7,377 nt of DNA from Ignavibacteria bacterium (GCA_027347805.1 DAIEQP010000227.1:1-7377); one strand, 5' to 3'. Counted from the stretch's first letter, positions 1-5,386 are shown. Notes: generated by a model not told the origin, from the sequence alone. Translations and numbers: made by a program.

Positions 1-297
1 CAGTCAACTGCACCTGATGAAAATCCCGAATGGATTTCAAAGTTAATTATTAAATATGAAAGTGAGCCTGTTGGAAATCCTCCGCAGTCAATCTGGCGTT
101 ATGAATATAAAGGAATGACAGTATATTATGTGCCGGCTCAATGCTGTGATCAGTTTAGCTTTTTGTATGATGAAAATGGAAAACTGATTGGATATCCGGA
201 CGGAGGATTTTCAGGTGGGGGAGATGGTAAACTAACCGATTTCTTTAAGGAACGGCTGAATGAAAAACTTGTTTGGAAAGACATTCGTAATAGGTGA
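1..297 (+). CDS. DUF6970-like protein, 3' part (5' end outside the window)
   Basis: The reading frame is open from base 1 and ends at TGA 295-297, giving 98 residues of the C-terminal part. An internal ATG at 115 is not the start, because the conserved sequence begins well before it. Visible motifs are WRYEYKG, TVYYVPAQCCDQ, LYDENG, YPDGGFSGGGDGK, DFF-ER and a final VW-DIR. I recall this pattern from the small DUF6970 family of Bacteroidota, often secreted or lipoproteins. The signal sequence would lie upstream of the window and cannot be checked. The two adjacent cysteines (CC) are a conserved family feature. The function is unknown. The gene is convergent with the GIY-YIG array and shares a bidirectional terminator with it. 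I am fairly confident it is a real gene and moderately confident of the family name. Confidence 0.65.
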   Translation, partial: QSTAPDENPEWISKLIIKYESEPVGNPPQSIWRYEYKGMTVYYVPAQCCDQFSFLYDENGKLIGYPDGGFSGGGDGKLTDFFKERLNEKLVWKDIRNR

Positions 298-328
298 AAA
301 TTTTACAACTAAATCGAATCTTGATAAC

Positions 329-356
329 AAAAAATCCCGAAGACCCGGGATTTTTT
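329..356. terminator. Bidirectional Rho-independent terminator
   Basis: An 11-bp stem pairs AAAAAATCCCG (329-339) with CGGGATTTTTT (346-356) around a 6-nt loop. It has a GC core and a T run on both strands. It lies between the convergent DUF6970-like gene (+) and the GIY-YIG array (-) and can end transcription from either side. Confidence 0.85.
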
Positions 357-381
357 TGTGAAACAACTTTTTTCATGAACT

Positions 382-609
382 TCATGTTATCACAAATTTT
401 CCTTTTTTATTCTTAATCTCTTTTTCTCTTTTCATAGCGTCGGATTTGTTTTCAAAAGTTTCAGAGTAAATAAGTTTAAGAGGTCTTCGGTTCTTTGTAG
501 AAGAAACTAAACCGGAATTGTGTTCATTGAGCCGCTGCTGAATGTCGTGAGTAAAACCAATATATCTTTTATTATCTTTTTCACTTAAGAGGATGTAAAC
601 GGAGTACAT
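382..609 (-). CDS. Mini GIY-YIG endonuclease-like protein, copy A
   Basis: This is a 75-residue single-domain GIY-YIG protein (COG2827/YhbQ-like family). The GIY element is V4-Y5-I6 and the YIG element is Y16-I17-G18. The conserved arginine is R26 in the QQRLNEH helix, and the probable catalytic glutamate is E62 in MKREKEIK. Family members usually run about 80-95 residues, with a C-terminal stretch like SRKYIE-L after the lysine-rich KNKK. Here the protein stops early with GKFVIT, so it is slightly short at the C terminus. The family contains nucleases that cut DNA, but substrates of these mini versions are largely unknown. The ATG at 609 lies 18 nt after the end of a truncated tRNA-Cys copy, with no clear Shine-Dalgarno. 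It is a near-identical tandem duplicate of copy B exactly 300 bp away. Confidence 0.8.
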   Translation of the reverse strand: MYSVYILLSEKDNKRYIGFTHDIQQRLNEHNSGLVSSTKNRRPLKLIYSETFENKSDAMKREKEIKNKKGKFVIT

Positions 610-645
610 AAATTTTGCAGGAAGTTGAGGCGCCGGTCGGATTCG
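388..645. repeat. Direct repeat, left copy (GIY-YIG gene plus 3' end of tRNA-Cys)
   Basis: The 258 bases match 688-945 at an offset of exactly 300 with six substitutions that I counted (465, 528, 529, 559, 571, 595). The repeat covers almost the whole GIY-YIG gene, the 18-nt spacer and the 3' end of the tRNA-Cys sequence. Beyond base 645 the copies diverge because this one carries the palindrome. They match again for 20 nt (667-686 against 964-983). Confidence 0.95.
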
Positions 646-686
646 CCCCGAAACTCTGTTTCGGGGTTGCAGACCTTCCCCTTAAG
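628..686 (-). pseudogene. Truncated tRNA-Cys copy with palindromic replacement (copy A)
   Basis: On the minus strand this runs from the D-loop (CTTAAGGGG) through the anticodon CTGCAA, then a 21-nt palindrome (646-666), then the T-loop remainder CGAATCCGAC and acceptor 3' strand CGGCGCC with discriminator T. The 5' acceptor strand and 5' half of the D arm are missing, because the sequence jumps at 686/687 into the 3' end of GIY-YIG copy B. It cannot fold as a tRNA. Its left flank (GAAGTTGAG) matches that of the intact tRNA-Cys, while its palindrome matches the far copy at 1054-1130. It is therefore a hybrid of the two. Confidence 0.85.
646..666. repeat. Perfect palindrome inside tRNA-Cys copy A
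   Basis: The arms CCCCGAAAC (646-654) and GTTTCGGGG (658-666) pair perfectly over 9 bp around the loop TCT. The identical 21 nt recur at 1072-1092. No T run follows on either strand, so it is not a standard terminator. Confidence 0.95.
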
Positions 687-909
687 GTATCACAAATTTT
701 CCTTTTTTATTCTTAATCTCTTTTTCTCTTTTCATAGCGTCGGATTTGTTTTCAAAAGTTTCAGTGTAAATAAGTTTAAGAGGTCTTCGGTTCTTTGTAG
801 AAGAAACTAAACCGGAATTGTGTTCATGAAGCCGCTGCTGAATGTCGTGAGTAAAACCGATATATCTTTTGTTATCTTTTTCACTTAAGAGGATATAAAC
901 GGAGTACAT
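682..909 (-). CDS. Mini GIY-YIG endonuclease-like protein, copy B
   Basis: This 75-residue GIY-YIG protein differs from copy A at three residues: H28 for N, T49 for S, and a final P for T. The motifs are the same: VYI at 4-6, YIG at 16-18, R26 and E62. Its last proline codon and TAA stop come from the junction with the adjacent truncated tRNA-Cys copy (CCTTAAGGGG is D-loop sequence), so the duplication event created this 3' end. The ATG at 909 is 18 nt downstream of the 3' end of the intact tRNA-Cys on the same strand. Co-transcription with the tRNA and release by tRNA 3' processing is therefore likely (inference). Four of the six differences between the repeat copies are synonymous, which suggests that both proteins have been under selection. 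Confidence 0.8.
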   Translation of the reverse strand: MYSVYILLSEKDNKRYIGFTHDIQQRLHEHNSGLVSSTKNRRPLKLIYTETFENKSDAMKREKEIKNKKGKFVIP

Positions 910-945
910 AAATTTTGCAGGAAGTTGAGGCGCCGGTCGGATTCG
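688..945. repeat. Direct repeat, right copy (GIY-YIG gene plus 3' end of tRNA-Cys)
   Basis: This is the partner of 388-645. It continues into the intact tRNA-Cys gene, so it carries the likely ancestral arrangement: tRNA-Cys, an 18-nt spacer, then the GIY-YIG gene. Confidence 0.95.
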
Positions 946-1001
946 AACCGACGAATAAAGGTTTTGCAGACCTTCCCCTTAAGCCACTTAGGTACAGCGC
1001 C
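928..1001 (-). tRNA. tRNA-Cys (anticodon GCA)
   Basis: The 74-nt sequence folds as a complete cloverleaf. The acceptor pairs GGCGCTG with CGGCGCC (one U-G wobble). The anticodon arm is AAGGT-CTGCAAA-ACCTT with GCA at 965-967, and the T arm is GTCGG-TTCGAAT-CCGAC. Discriminator U73 is the expected identity base for cysteine tRNA. CCA is not encoded. It is the only intact tRNA-Cys in the window, flanked by two broken copies. A GIY-YIG gene starts 18 nt after its 3' end on the same strand. Confidence 0.95.
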
Positions 1002-1053
1002 AATAAAAAACAACGAGACAAACTTTGATGTTATGTTCTTACAAATTTTCAAT

Positions 1054-1130
1054 AAGCGCCGGTCGGATTCGCCCCGAAACTCTGTTTCGGGGTTGCAGAC
1101 CTTCCCCTTAAGCCACTTGGGTACAGCGCC
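1054..1130 (-). pseudogene. tRNA-Cys-like sequence with palindromic replacement (copy C)
   Basis: This 77-nt sequence has the same 5' half as tRNA-Cys (acceptor GGCGCTG, D arm, AAGGT-CTGCAA with GCA at 1094-1096) and the same 3' end (CGAATCCGAC then CGGCGC). The 18 nt between them are replaced by a 21-nt palindrome at 1072-1092. The 3' strand of the anticodon stem is lost: ACCTT became CCCGA, leaving two pairs. The T-loop reads GGCGAAT instead of TTCGAAT, and the acceptor ends in a G-U pair. It is unlikely to work as a tRNA, but the acceptor, D arm and a 4-bp T-stem can still form. A TAnnTTTG box lies just upstream, so it may be transcribed. Confidence 0.85.
1072..1092. repeat. Perfect palindrome inside tRNA-Cys copy C
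   Basis: It is identical to 646-666: 9-bp arms CCCCGAAAC and GTTTCGGGG with loop TCT. Confidence 0.95.
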
Positions 1131-1140
1131 ATAAAAACAA

Positions 1141-1148
1141 CAAAATTA
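1141..1148 (-). promoter_or_regulatory. Possible -7 promoter box for the tRNA-Cys array
   Basis: The minus strand reads TAATTTTG, an exact TAnnTTTG box, 10 nt before the 5' end of tRNA-like copy C. No TTTG lies at the proper distance upstream because the tRNA-Gly terminator sits there. If active, it would transcribe copy C, the intact tRNA-Cys and the GIY-YIG genes together. Confidence 0.35.
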
Positions 1149-1156
1149 GAACACAG

Positions 1157-1181
1157 AAAAAAAATCCCGATAGTATCGGGA
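1157..1181 (-). terminator. Rho-independent terminator after tRNA-Gly
   Basis: On the minus strand TCCCGAT and ATCGGGA pair around a 3-nt loop (1165-1181), followed by eight T (complement of 1157-1164). It lies 7 nt past the 3' end of tRNA-Gly and separates it from the tRNA-Cys array. Confidence 0.85.
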
Positions 1182-1188
1182 CTTGTAG

Positions 1189-1261
<73 letters not shown>

Positions 1262-1295
1262 ATTTCAATAAATTTAGAACCAAATTTTTACGCGC

Positions 1296-1327
1296 CAAAT
1301 ATAATACTGTTGTAAATATCACGCAAA
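1296..1327 (-). promoter_or_regulatory. Promoter of tRNA-Gly
   Basis: The minus strand shows TTTG (1324-1327), a 20-nt spacer and TATATTTG (1296-1303), matching the Bacteroidetes -33/-7 pattern. The same stretch also reads as a sigma-70-like TTGCGT, 17 nt, TATATT. The expected start lies about 25-30 nt upstream of the tRNA. Confidence 0.65.
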
Positions 1328-1342
1328 TAATTGAGTGAAAAA

Positions 1343-1861
1343 TTACACGCGCGAACCATGCATAAATCCACGGTATGGAATTGATGCTTGAACAGTAATA
1401 AATGCAGAATGATCTGTTTGTTCAACGGAAGCCATTAAATCCTTTAAAAATTTTCTTTTAATAATTGCAATAAGAATAGATATTTCACCAGATTTTCCCT
1501 CTCCAGGTAAAATTGTTACACCAAATTTTTTATTTCGGAGAATTGTTGCAATCTCTTCTGTTTTATGACGGGAGACAATATTTACCTGAACATATCCAAG
1601 CGCAACTTTCTGTTCAAGTGTAATCCCCAATATATTTCAAAGTGAAAAGCCAATTGCATATCCAAGCAGATTGTATAAATTGTCCATATGCTGAACAATA
1701 TATCTCATAGCGAAAATCCAGATTAATACTTCGAAAAATCCGGCAATTGCAGCCTGGTATTTTCGGGATTGAACAACCATGATTGTTCTGAATGTTCCGA
1801 TTGTAACATCGCAGATTCTCATGCATGCAATTAAAAGTGCGCCGCCTAAAGTTTCTATCAT
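1343..1861 (-). pseudogene. DUF5698/DUF2179 (UPF0316-like) membrane protein, interrupted by an in-frame TGA
   Basis: The frame starts at ATG 1861 and would encode about 171 residues plus one stop position, the usual family length. The N-terminal half (1-74) holds membrane segments at roughly 4-24, 35-55 and 62-74, with the family-like stretches CMRICDVTIGTFRTI and FFEVLIWIFA. The C-terminal half is a soluble DUF2179 domain (LEQKVALGYVQV, FITVQ, YRGFMHG). The halves are in the same frame, separated only by TGA at 1637-1639 (reading GFSL-stop-NILGI). In relatives this position is usually glycine (GFALGN-like), so a GGA-to-TGA change explains it. A TTG at 1628-1630 is a possible but unconvincing restart. 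The C-terminal half is well preserved, so the mutation is recent, an error, or read through. Confidence 0.8.
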
Positions 1862-1895
1862 AATAATTTCTTTAACAATGATTATACTTGCACCA

Positions 1896-1927
1896 CAAAT
1901 TTAACACTAAAGATAATGTTTGAACAA
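1896..1927 (-). promoter_or_regulatory. Candidate promoter of the DUF2179 gene
   Basis: The minus strand has TTG (1925-1927), a 21-nt spacer and TAAATTTG (1896-1903), an exact -7 box with a short -33. It would give a leader of about 25-30 nt. It overlaps the start of the divergent pcm gene. Confidence 0.4.
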
Positions 1928-2554
1928 GAAAGAGAAGAATTAGTTTTAACCCTGCGCAAGAGGGGAATTAAAAGTGAAAAAGTACTAAATGCATTTTTAA
2001 AAGTTGAAAGGCACAATTTTGTGCCTGAGATAATGTGGTTTAATGCATATAAAGATGTTGCGCTGCCAATTGGACAGGGCCAGACAATATCCCAGCCATA
2101 CACGGTTGCATACATGACTGAAGCGCTTGATCCTAAACCAGGACAGAAAATTTTGGAAATCGGAACAGGATCTGGATTTCAGGCTGCGCTGCTTTCTGAA
2201 ATGGGTGCGCGGGTATTCACAATTGAAAGACAGTTTGATCTATATAATCAGACTCTGAAATTATTTGATAAACTCGGCTACAAAATTGCTGCACGCTGCA
2301 GCGATGGAACAATTGGCTGGAGCGAATTTGCTCCTTATGATGGAATTATTGTAACAGCCGGCGGCCCAACAATACCCGAAAATTTGAAAAAACAATTGGC
2401 AATTGGAGGTAAGCTCGTTATTCCTGTTGGCGATAAAAATTCTCAAACGATGAACATCTTGACGAAAATTTCTGAATCACAATTTGCTGTAAAAGAGTCT
2501 CCTTATTTTGCTTTTGTTCCTCTTATTGGAAAAGAGGGATGGAAAGAAAAGTAG
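1916..2554 (+). CDS. pcm: Protein-L-isoaspartate O-methyltransferase
   Basis: This cytosolic enzyme uses S-adenosylmethionine to methylate L-isoaspartyl residues in damaged proteins and so starts their repair. The 212 residues match the usual length. The substrate-side motif PIGQGQTISQPYTVAYM is at about 51-67. The SAM-binding motif I ILEIGTGSGFQA is at 79-90, the acidic residue after beta 2 in TIERQ at 102-106, and the post-I region YDGIIVTAGGPTIP at 141-154. The protein ends with the typical FVPLIGKEGW. The start at ATG 1916 has no strong Shine-Dalgarno but leaves a family-like N terminus. Its last 16 nt overlap miaA, which indicates co-transcription. It diverges from the DUF2179 gene across a 54-nt gap. 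Confidence 0.95.
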   Translation: MFEQEREELVLTLRKRGIKSEKVLNAFLKVERHNFVPEIMWFNAYKDVALPIGQGQTISQPYTVAYMTEALDPKPGQKILEIGTGSGFQAALLSEMGARVFTIERQFDLYNQTLKLFDKLGYKIAARCSDGTIGWSEFAPYDGIIVTAGGPTIPENLKKQLAIGGKLVIPVGDKNSQTMNILTKISESQFAVKESPYFAFVPLIGKEGWKEK

Positions 2555-3456
2555 TTGTCATTGTTGGACCCACCTTTTCAGGTAAAACCGAAACTGGAAT
2601 TTTAGTTGCAGAGAAAATTGGGGGTGAAATAATTTCTGCGGACAGCAGACAAGTTTATAAACATCTTACAATCGGGACGGCAAAACCTGCCATAGAAGAA
2701 CTTAATAAGGTAAAACACTATTTCATCGATGAACTCGAACCGGATCAGGAATTTAATGCAAGCAAGTTTGAACTTGGAGCATTGGCTAAAATTGAAGAGA
2801 TATTCTTAAAAGGGAAAATCCCAATTGTTGCAGGGGGATCCGGTTTGTATGTGAAAGCTTTAATAGATGGAATTATGAATACAGTTGAAACTGATTTGGA
2901 TTACCGCGAAAAATTATATTCTGAAAGAGAAAAATTCGGCGATGAATATTTATATAATGAATTGATGAAAGTTGATCCCAAAAGCGCTCAAAACATGCTG
3001 CCGCAAAATTGGAAAAGAGTTGTAAGGTGCCTTGAAGTTTTTCATCTTACAGGCAAACCTATTTGGGAGTGGCAGGAAAATTTTAAGAGAGATGTTGACT
3101 TAGAGTTTCTTCAGTTCGGATTGGACTGGCCACGGGAAATTCTTTACAAAAATATTGATGGGCGTGTGGATAAAATGTTAGATGCAGGGTTAATTGATGA
3201 AGTCAAGAATGTTCTATCCATGGGATTTTCAAAAGAACTTTATTCATTGAATACAGTTGGTTACAAAGAAATTATTTCTTTCCTTAACGGAGAATTAACG
3301 CTTGAACATGCAATTGAACTAATCAAGCGTAATACAAGACGATATGCAAAAAAGCAATTAACCTGGTTCCGGAAAGATAAAAGAATTCAGTGGATCGGTA
3401 TTAATTCGAAAAATGATTTTCAGTCTGCCGCTGAACGAATATTAGCGCACTTCTAA
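2539..3456 (+). CDS. miaA: tRNA dimethylallyltransferase
   Basis: MiaA transfers a dimethylallyl group to N6 of A37 in tRNAs that read codons starting with U, the first step to ms2i6A. tRNA-Cys is a normal substrate in bacteria, and the tRNA-Cys here has A at position 37 next to GCA. The 305 residues match the family. The P-loop GPTFSGKT is at 10-17, ISADSRQVY at 32-40 with IGTAKP following, HYFIDELEP near 62, and PIVAGGSGLYVKALIDG near 94. The C-terminal NTVGYKEI and RRYAKKQLTWFR-D are also present. ATG 2539 lies inside the end of pcm. A GAGGG directly before it is closer than ideal for a ribosome binding site, but no better start exists before the P-loop. Confidence 0.96.
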   Translation: MERKVVVIVGPTFSGKTETGILVAEKIGGEIISADSRQVYKHLTIGTAKPAIEELNKVKHYFIDELEPDQEFNASKFELGALAKIEEIFLKGKIPIVAGGSGLYVKALIDGIMNTVETDLDYREKLYSEREKFGDEYLYNELMKVDPKSAQNMLPQNWKRVVRCLEVFHLTGKPIWEWQENFKRDVDLEFLQFGLDWPREILYKNIDGRVDKMLDAGLIDEVKNVLSMGFSKELYSLNTVGYKEIISFLNGELTLEHAIELIKRNTRRYAKKQLTWFRKDKRIQWIGINSKNDFQSAAERILAHF

Positions 3457-3509
3457 GATTGAAAAGATAAGTGTAAATTTGTAATACATTTTTAAGAAAA
3501 GGAGAAAAG

Positions 3510-4611
3510 ATGTTTGAAGAGCAGTTAAAAATTGCTAAAGAATTTTCGCAAAAGGTTAGCAATCTTCGAGGTTATCTTTAAATTAGATGAAAAAGAAAAA
3601 GAAATAGAAAGTATCCGCATTCAATCTGAAGCTGCAAATTTTTGGAATGATCAGCGTGCAGCTCAGGCAGTTCTTCAAAAATCTAAATCACTTCAAACAT
3701 GGGTAGATTCCTGGAACAAATTAAATTCACAGCAGGTAAATCTTGTAGAATTTATTGAGCTAGCTGAAGCTGAACAGGATGAAAATTTATTAGCTGAAAT
3801 AACTAATGAGCTTTCGAATGTTGAAAAAGCATACAACGATTTTGAATTGAAAAGTATGCTTTCAGGAAAAGACGATAACAATAATTGCATTTTAACTATA
3901 CATGCTGGTGCCGGTGGAACAGAAGCGCAGGACTGGGCGCAGATGTTAATGAGAATGTATTTACGCTGGGGCGAACAAAACGGGTACAAAATGAATTTAG
4001 TTGACTGGCTTGATGGAGACGGAGCCGGAATAAAAAGTGCAACTATAGAAGTTGAAGGGGAGTTCGCATATGGTTATATGAAAGCTGAAAATGGTGTTCA
4101 CCGCCTTGTTAGAATTTCTCCGTTTGATGCCAATAAAAGAAGACATACTTCTTTCGCTTCTGTATTTGTAATCCCTGAAATTGATGATTCTATCGAAATA
4201 GAAATCAACCCGGCAGATTTAAGAATTGATACTTATCGTTCTGGCGGAAAGGGAGGACAGAATGTTAATAAAGTTGAAACTGCTGTTAGAATTACGCACG
4301 TGCCGACCGGTGTTGTAGCTGCATGTCAATCTGAACGTTCACAGCTTCAAAATAAAACCAATGCATTCAAAATGCTTAAAGCAAAACTATATCAGATTGA
4401 ATTGGAAAAACAGCGCGCCGAAGCCAATGAAGTTGAAAAGGGTAAAATGAAAATTGAATGGGGAAGCCAGATTCGCTCTTATGTATTTCATCCATACAAT
4501 TTGGTAAAAGATCATCGTACAAATTGGGAAACATCGGATACTCAAGGTGTGATGGATGGCGAAATAAATAATTTTATACGAGAGTTCCTTTTGAAATTCT
4601 CCAATAACTGA
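3510..4611 (+). CDS. prfB: Peptide chain release factor 2, with programmed +1 frameshift
   Basis: RF2 releases finished proteins at UAA and UGA. The zero frame starts at ATG 3510 (AGGAG at 3500-3504), encodes 23 residues ending LRGYL, and hits TAA at 3579-3581. Skipping T3579 continues at 3580 as KLDEKEKEIE and gives 366 residues in all, close to the standard RF2 length. The RF2 specificity tripeptide SPF is in VRISPFDANKRRHTSF, and the catalytic GGQ is in SGGKGGQNVNK. The helix-rich domain 1 lies at about 30-110. The coding segments are 3510-3578 and 3580-4611. The final stop is TGA, itself an RF2 codon. A 53-nt gap separates it from miaA, and the next gene follows after 8 nt. Confidence 0.96.
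3568..3582 (+). promoter_or_regulatory. RF2 autoregulatory +1 frameshift site, with UAA stop
   Basis: The site reads GAGG-TTAT-CTT-TAA-A. An internal Shine-Dalgarno-like GAGG (3568-3571; GAGGTTATC matches eight of nine bases of the ideal anti-SD complement GAGGTGATC) lies 4 nt before the slippery Leu codon CTT (3576-3578) and stop TAA (3579-3581). The peptidyl-tRNA would slip from CTT to TTT and continue at AAA. The classic site is AGGGGG-TAT-CTT-TGA, and the stop differs here. Confidence 0.9.
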
Positions 4612-4619
4612 GGTGAATA

Positions 4620-4955
4620 ATGTCATCTATGAAACATTTTCAGGCTGGTGAAATAATTGCCAAAGAAAACGAAAAAGCAAAATGTTTCTATGTTTTAGTT
4701 GATGGTTCGATTGGAGTTTACAAAAACAATATTAAGATAAGTCAATTTGAAAAAGCCGGGGAGATTATTGGCGAACTAAGTTTAATACTTAAAAGAACAA
4801 GAACAGCAGAAATCCGATCGCTGACAAATTCAACTGTGCTTGAAATTTCCGGTGAGCTTGATGAAATAATCAAAACTTATCCTGATATTTCGAAAAAGCT
4901 AATTAAAACTCTAGCTGAGAGGTTAGTTAAAACTACTGAAGAGAAGGTAAAATGA
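4620..4955 (+). CDS. Standalone cyclic-nucleotide-binding domain protein
   Basis: The 111-residue protein is essentially one cNMP-binding beta-roll (Crp/Fnr effector-domain type) with no DNA-binding helix-turn-helix. Visible features are FQAGEIIAKENE at 7-18, FYVLVDGSIGVYK at 23-35, and the phosphate-binding cassette GEIIGELSLILKRTRTAEI at 47-65. In the cassette, E52 would contact the ribose and R61 the phosphate. Both key residues are kept, though the usual proline before the arginine is T60. C-terminal helices follow (LDEIIKTYPDISKKLIKTLAERL). The start at ATG 4620 is supported by GAGGTGA at 4610-4616, which overlaps the prfB stop. Its TGA overlaps the ATG of the next gene (ATGA), so translation is probably coupled. 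The partner and ligand are unknown. Confidence 0.85.
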   Translation: MSSMKHFQAGEIIAKENEKAKCFYVLVDGSIGVYKNNIKISQFEKAGEIIGELSLILKRTRTAEIRSLTNSTVLEISGELDEIIKTYPDISKKLIKTLAERLVKTTEEKVK

Positions 4956-5365
4956 AAACGTTTACAGAATATCATTGGTTTAATACATCCAAGAGGCGAG
5001 AGTACGTTAATATAACTCGTGAAGTAGAACAGGCACTTAAAAAAAGCGGTATCAGAGAAGGAATGGTTCTTGTTTCTGCTATGCACATTACGGCCGGTGT
5101 TTATGTTAATGATGCTGAGAGCGGATTAATTCAGGATATTGATGACTGGCTTGAAAAATTAGCTCCATTTAAATCGGATTATAGACATCATAGGACAGGC
5201 GAAGATAATGGTGATGCGCATTTAAAAAGTCTGCTTGTTCACCATGAAGTAATTATTCCTGTTACAGATGGCCGGTTAGATTTTGGGCCCTGGCAGCAGG
5301 TTTATTACGCAGAGTTTGACGGCCAGCGAAGGAAAAGATTAATTATAAAAGTGCTGGGAGAATAA
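4952..5365 (+). CDS. YjbQ/UPF0047 family protein
   Basis: The 137 residues have the full signature of the UPF0047/YjbQ family: AMHITAGVYVND at 43-54, DDWLEKLAP at 64-72, HHRTGEDNGDAHLKSLL at 79-95 and PVTDGRLDFGPWQQVYYAEFDGQR at 103-126. The histidines (H45, H79, H80, H90) lie in the conserved block. Databases often label the family a secondary thiamine-phosphate synthase, after weak activity of E. coli YjbQ. The physiological role is not settled and no thiamine gene is nearby. The ATG overlaps the stop of the cNMP gene by 4 nt. The length is normal for the family. Confidence 0.92.
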   Translation: MKTFTEYHWFNTSKRREYVNITREVEQALKKSGIREGMVLVSAMHITAGVYVNDAESGLIQDIDDWLEKLAPFKSDYRHHRTGEDNGDAHLKSLLVHHEVIIPVTDGRLDFGPWQQVYYAEFDGQRRKRLIIKVLGE

Positions 5366-5386
5366 GCAATACTGAATTGCATTTTT
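5366..5386 (+). terminator. Weak hairpin with T run after yjbQ
   Basis: GCAAT (5366-5370) and ATTGC (5376-5380) can pair, followed by ATTTTT, immediately after the yjbQ stop. The stem is only 5 bp and AT-rich, so termination would be partial at best. Confidence 0.3.

Noticed and set aside
625..810. A 61-codon open frame on the plus strand
   Set aside because: It is antisense to the truncated tRNA copy and GIY-YIG copy B, with no protein family features.
646..1092. The repeated palindromes read as a CRISPR array or as terminators
   Set aside because: There are only two copies, both inside tRNA-derived sequence with no regular spacers, and no T run follows either hairpin.
1054..1130. The palindromic tRNA copy as a functional class II tRNA (long variable arm) or selenocysteine tRNA
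   Set aside because: The 5' anticodon-stem strand AAGGT has lost its partner, the acceptor is 7 bp, and the T-loop is altered. Its close identity to tRNA-Cys points to a broken copy.
925..1134. A 69-codon open frame on the plus strand
   Set aside because: It is the antisense of the intact and broken tRNA-Cys copies; the repeated peptide only reflects the repeated tRNA.
1614..1826. A 70-codon minus-strand frame overlapping the DUF2179 gene
   Set aside because: It is an out-of-frame shadow. The two real halves of the DUF2179 gene share one frame, so no frameshift is needed.
1343..1861. A reassigned genetic code with UGA read as glycine
   Set aside because: The DUF6970-like, prfB, cNMP-domain, PspC and GIY-YIG copy A genes all end in TGA, and a complete RF2 is encoded.
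3474..3481. A separate prfB promoter from the TAAATTTG box in the miaA-prfB gap
   Set aside because: The box is an exact match, but no TTTG/TTG lies 19-21 nt upstream, so it was not called as a promoter.
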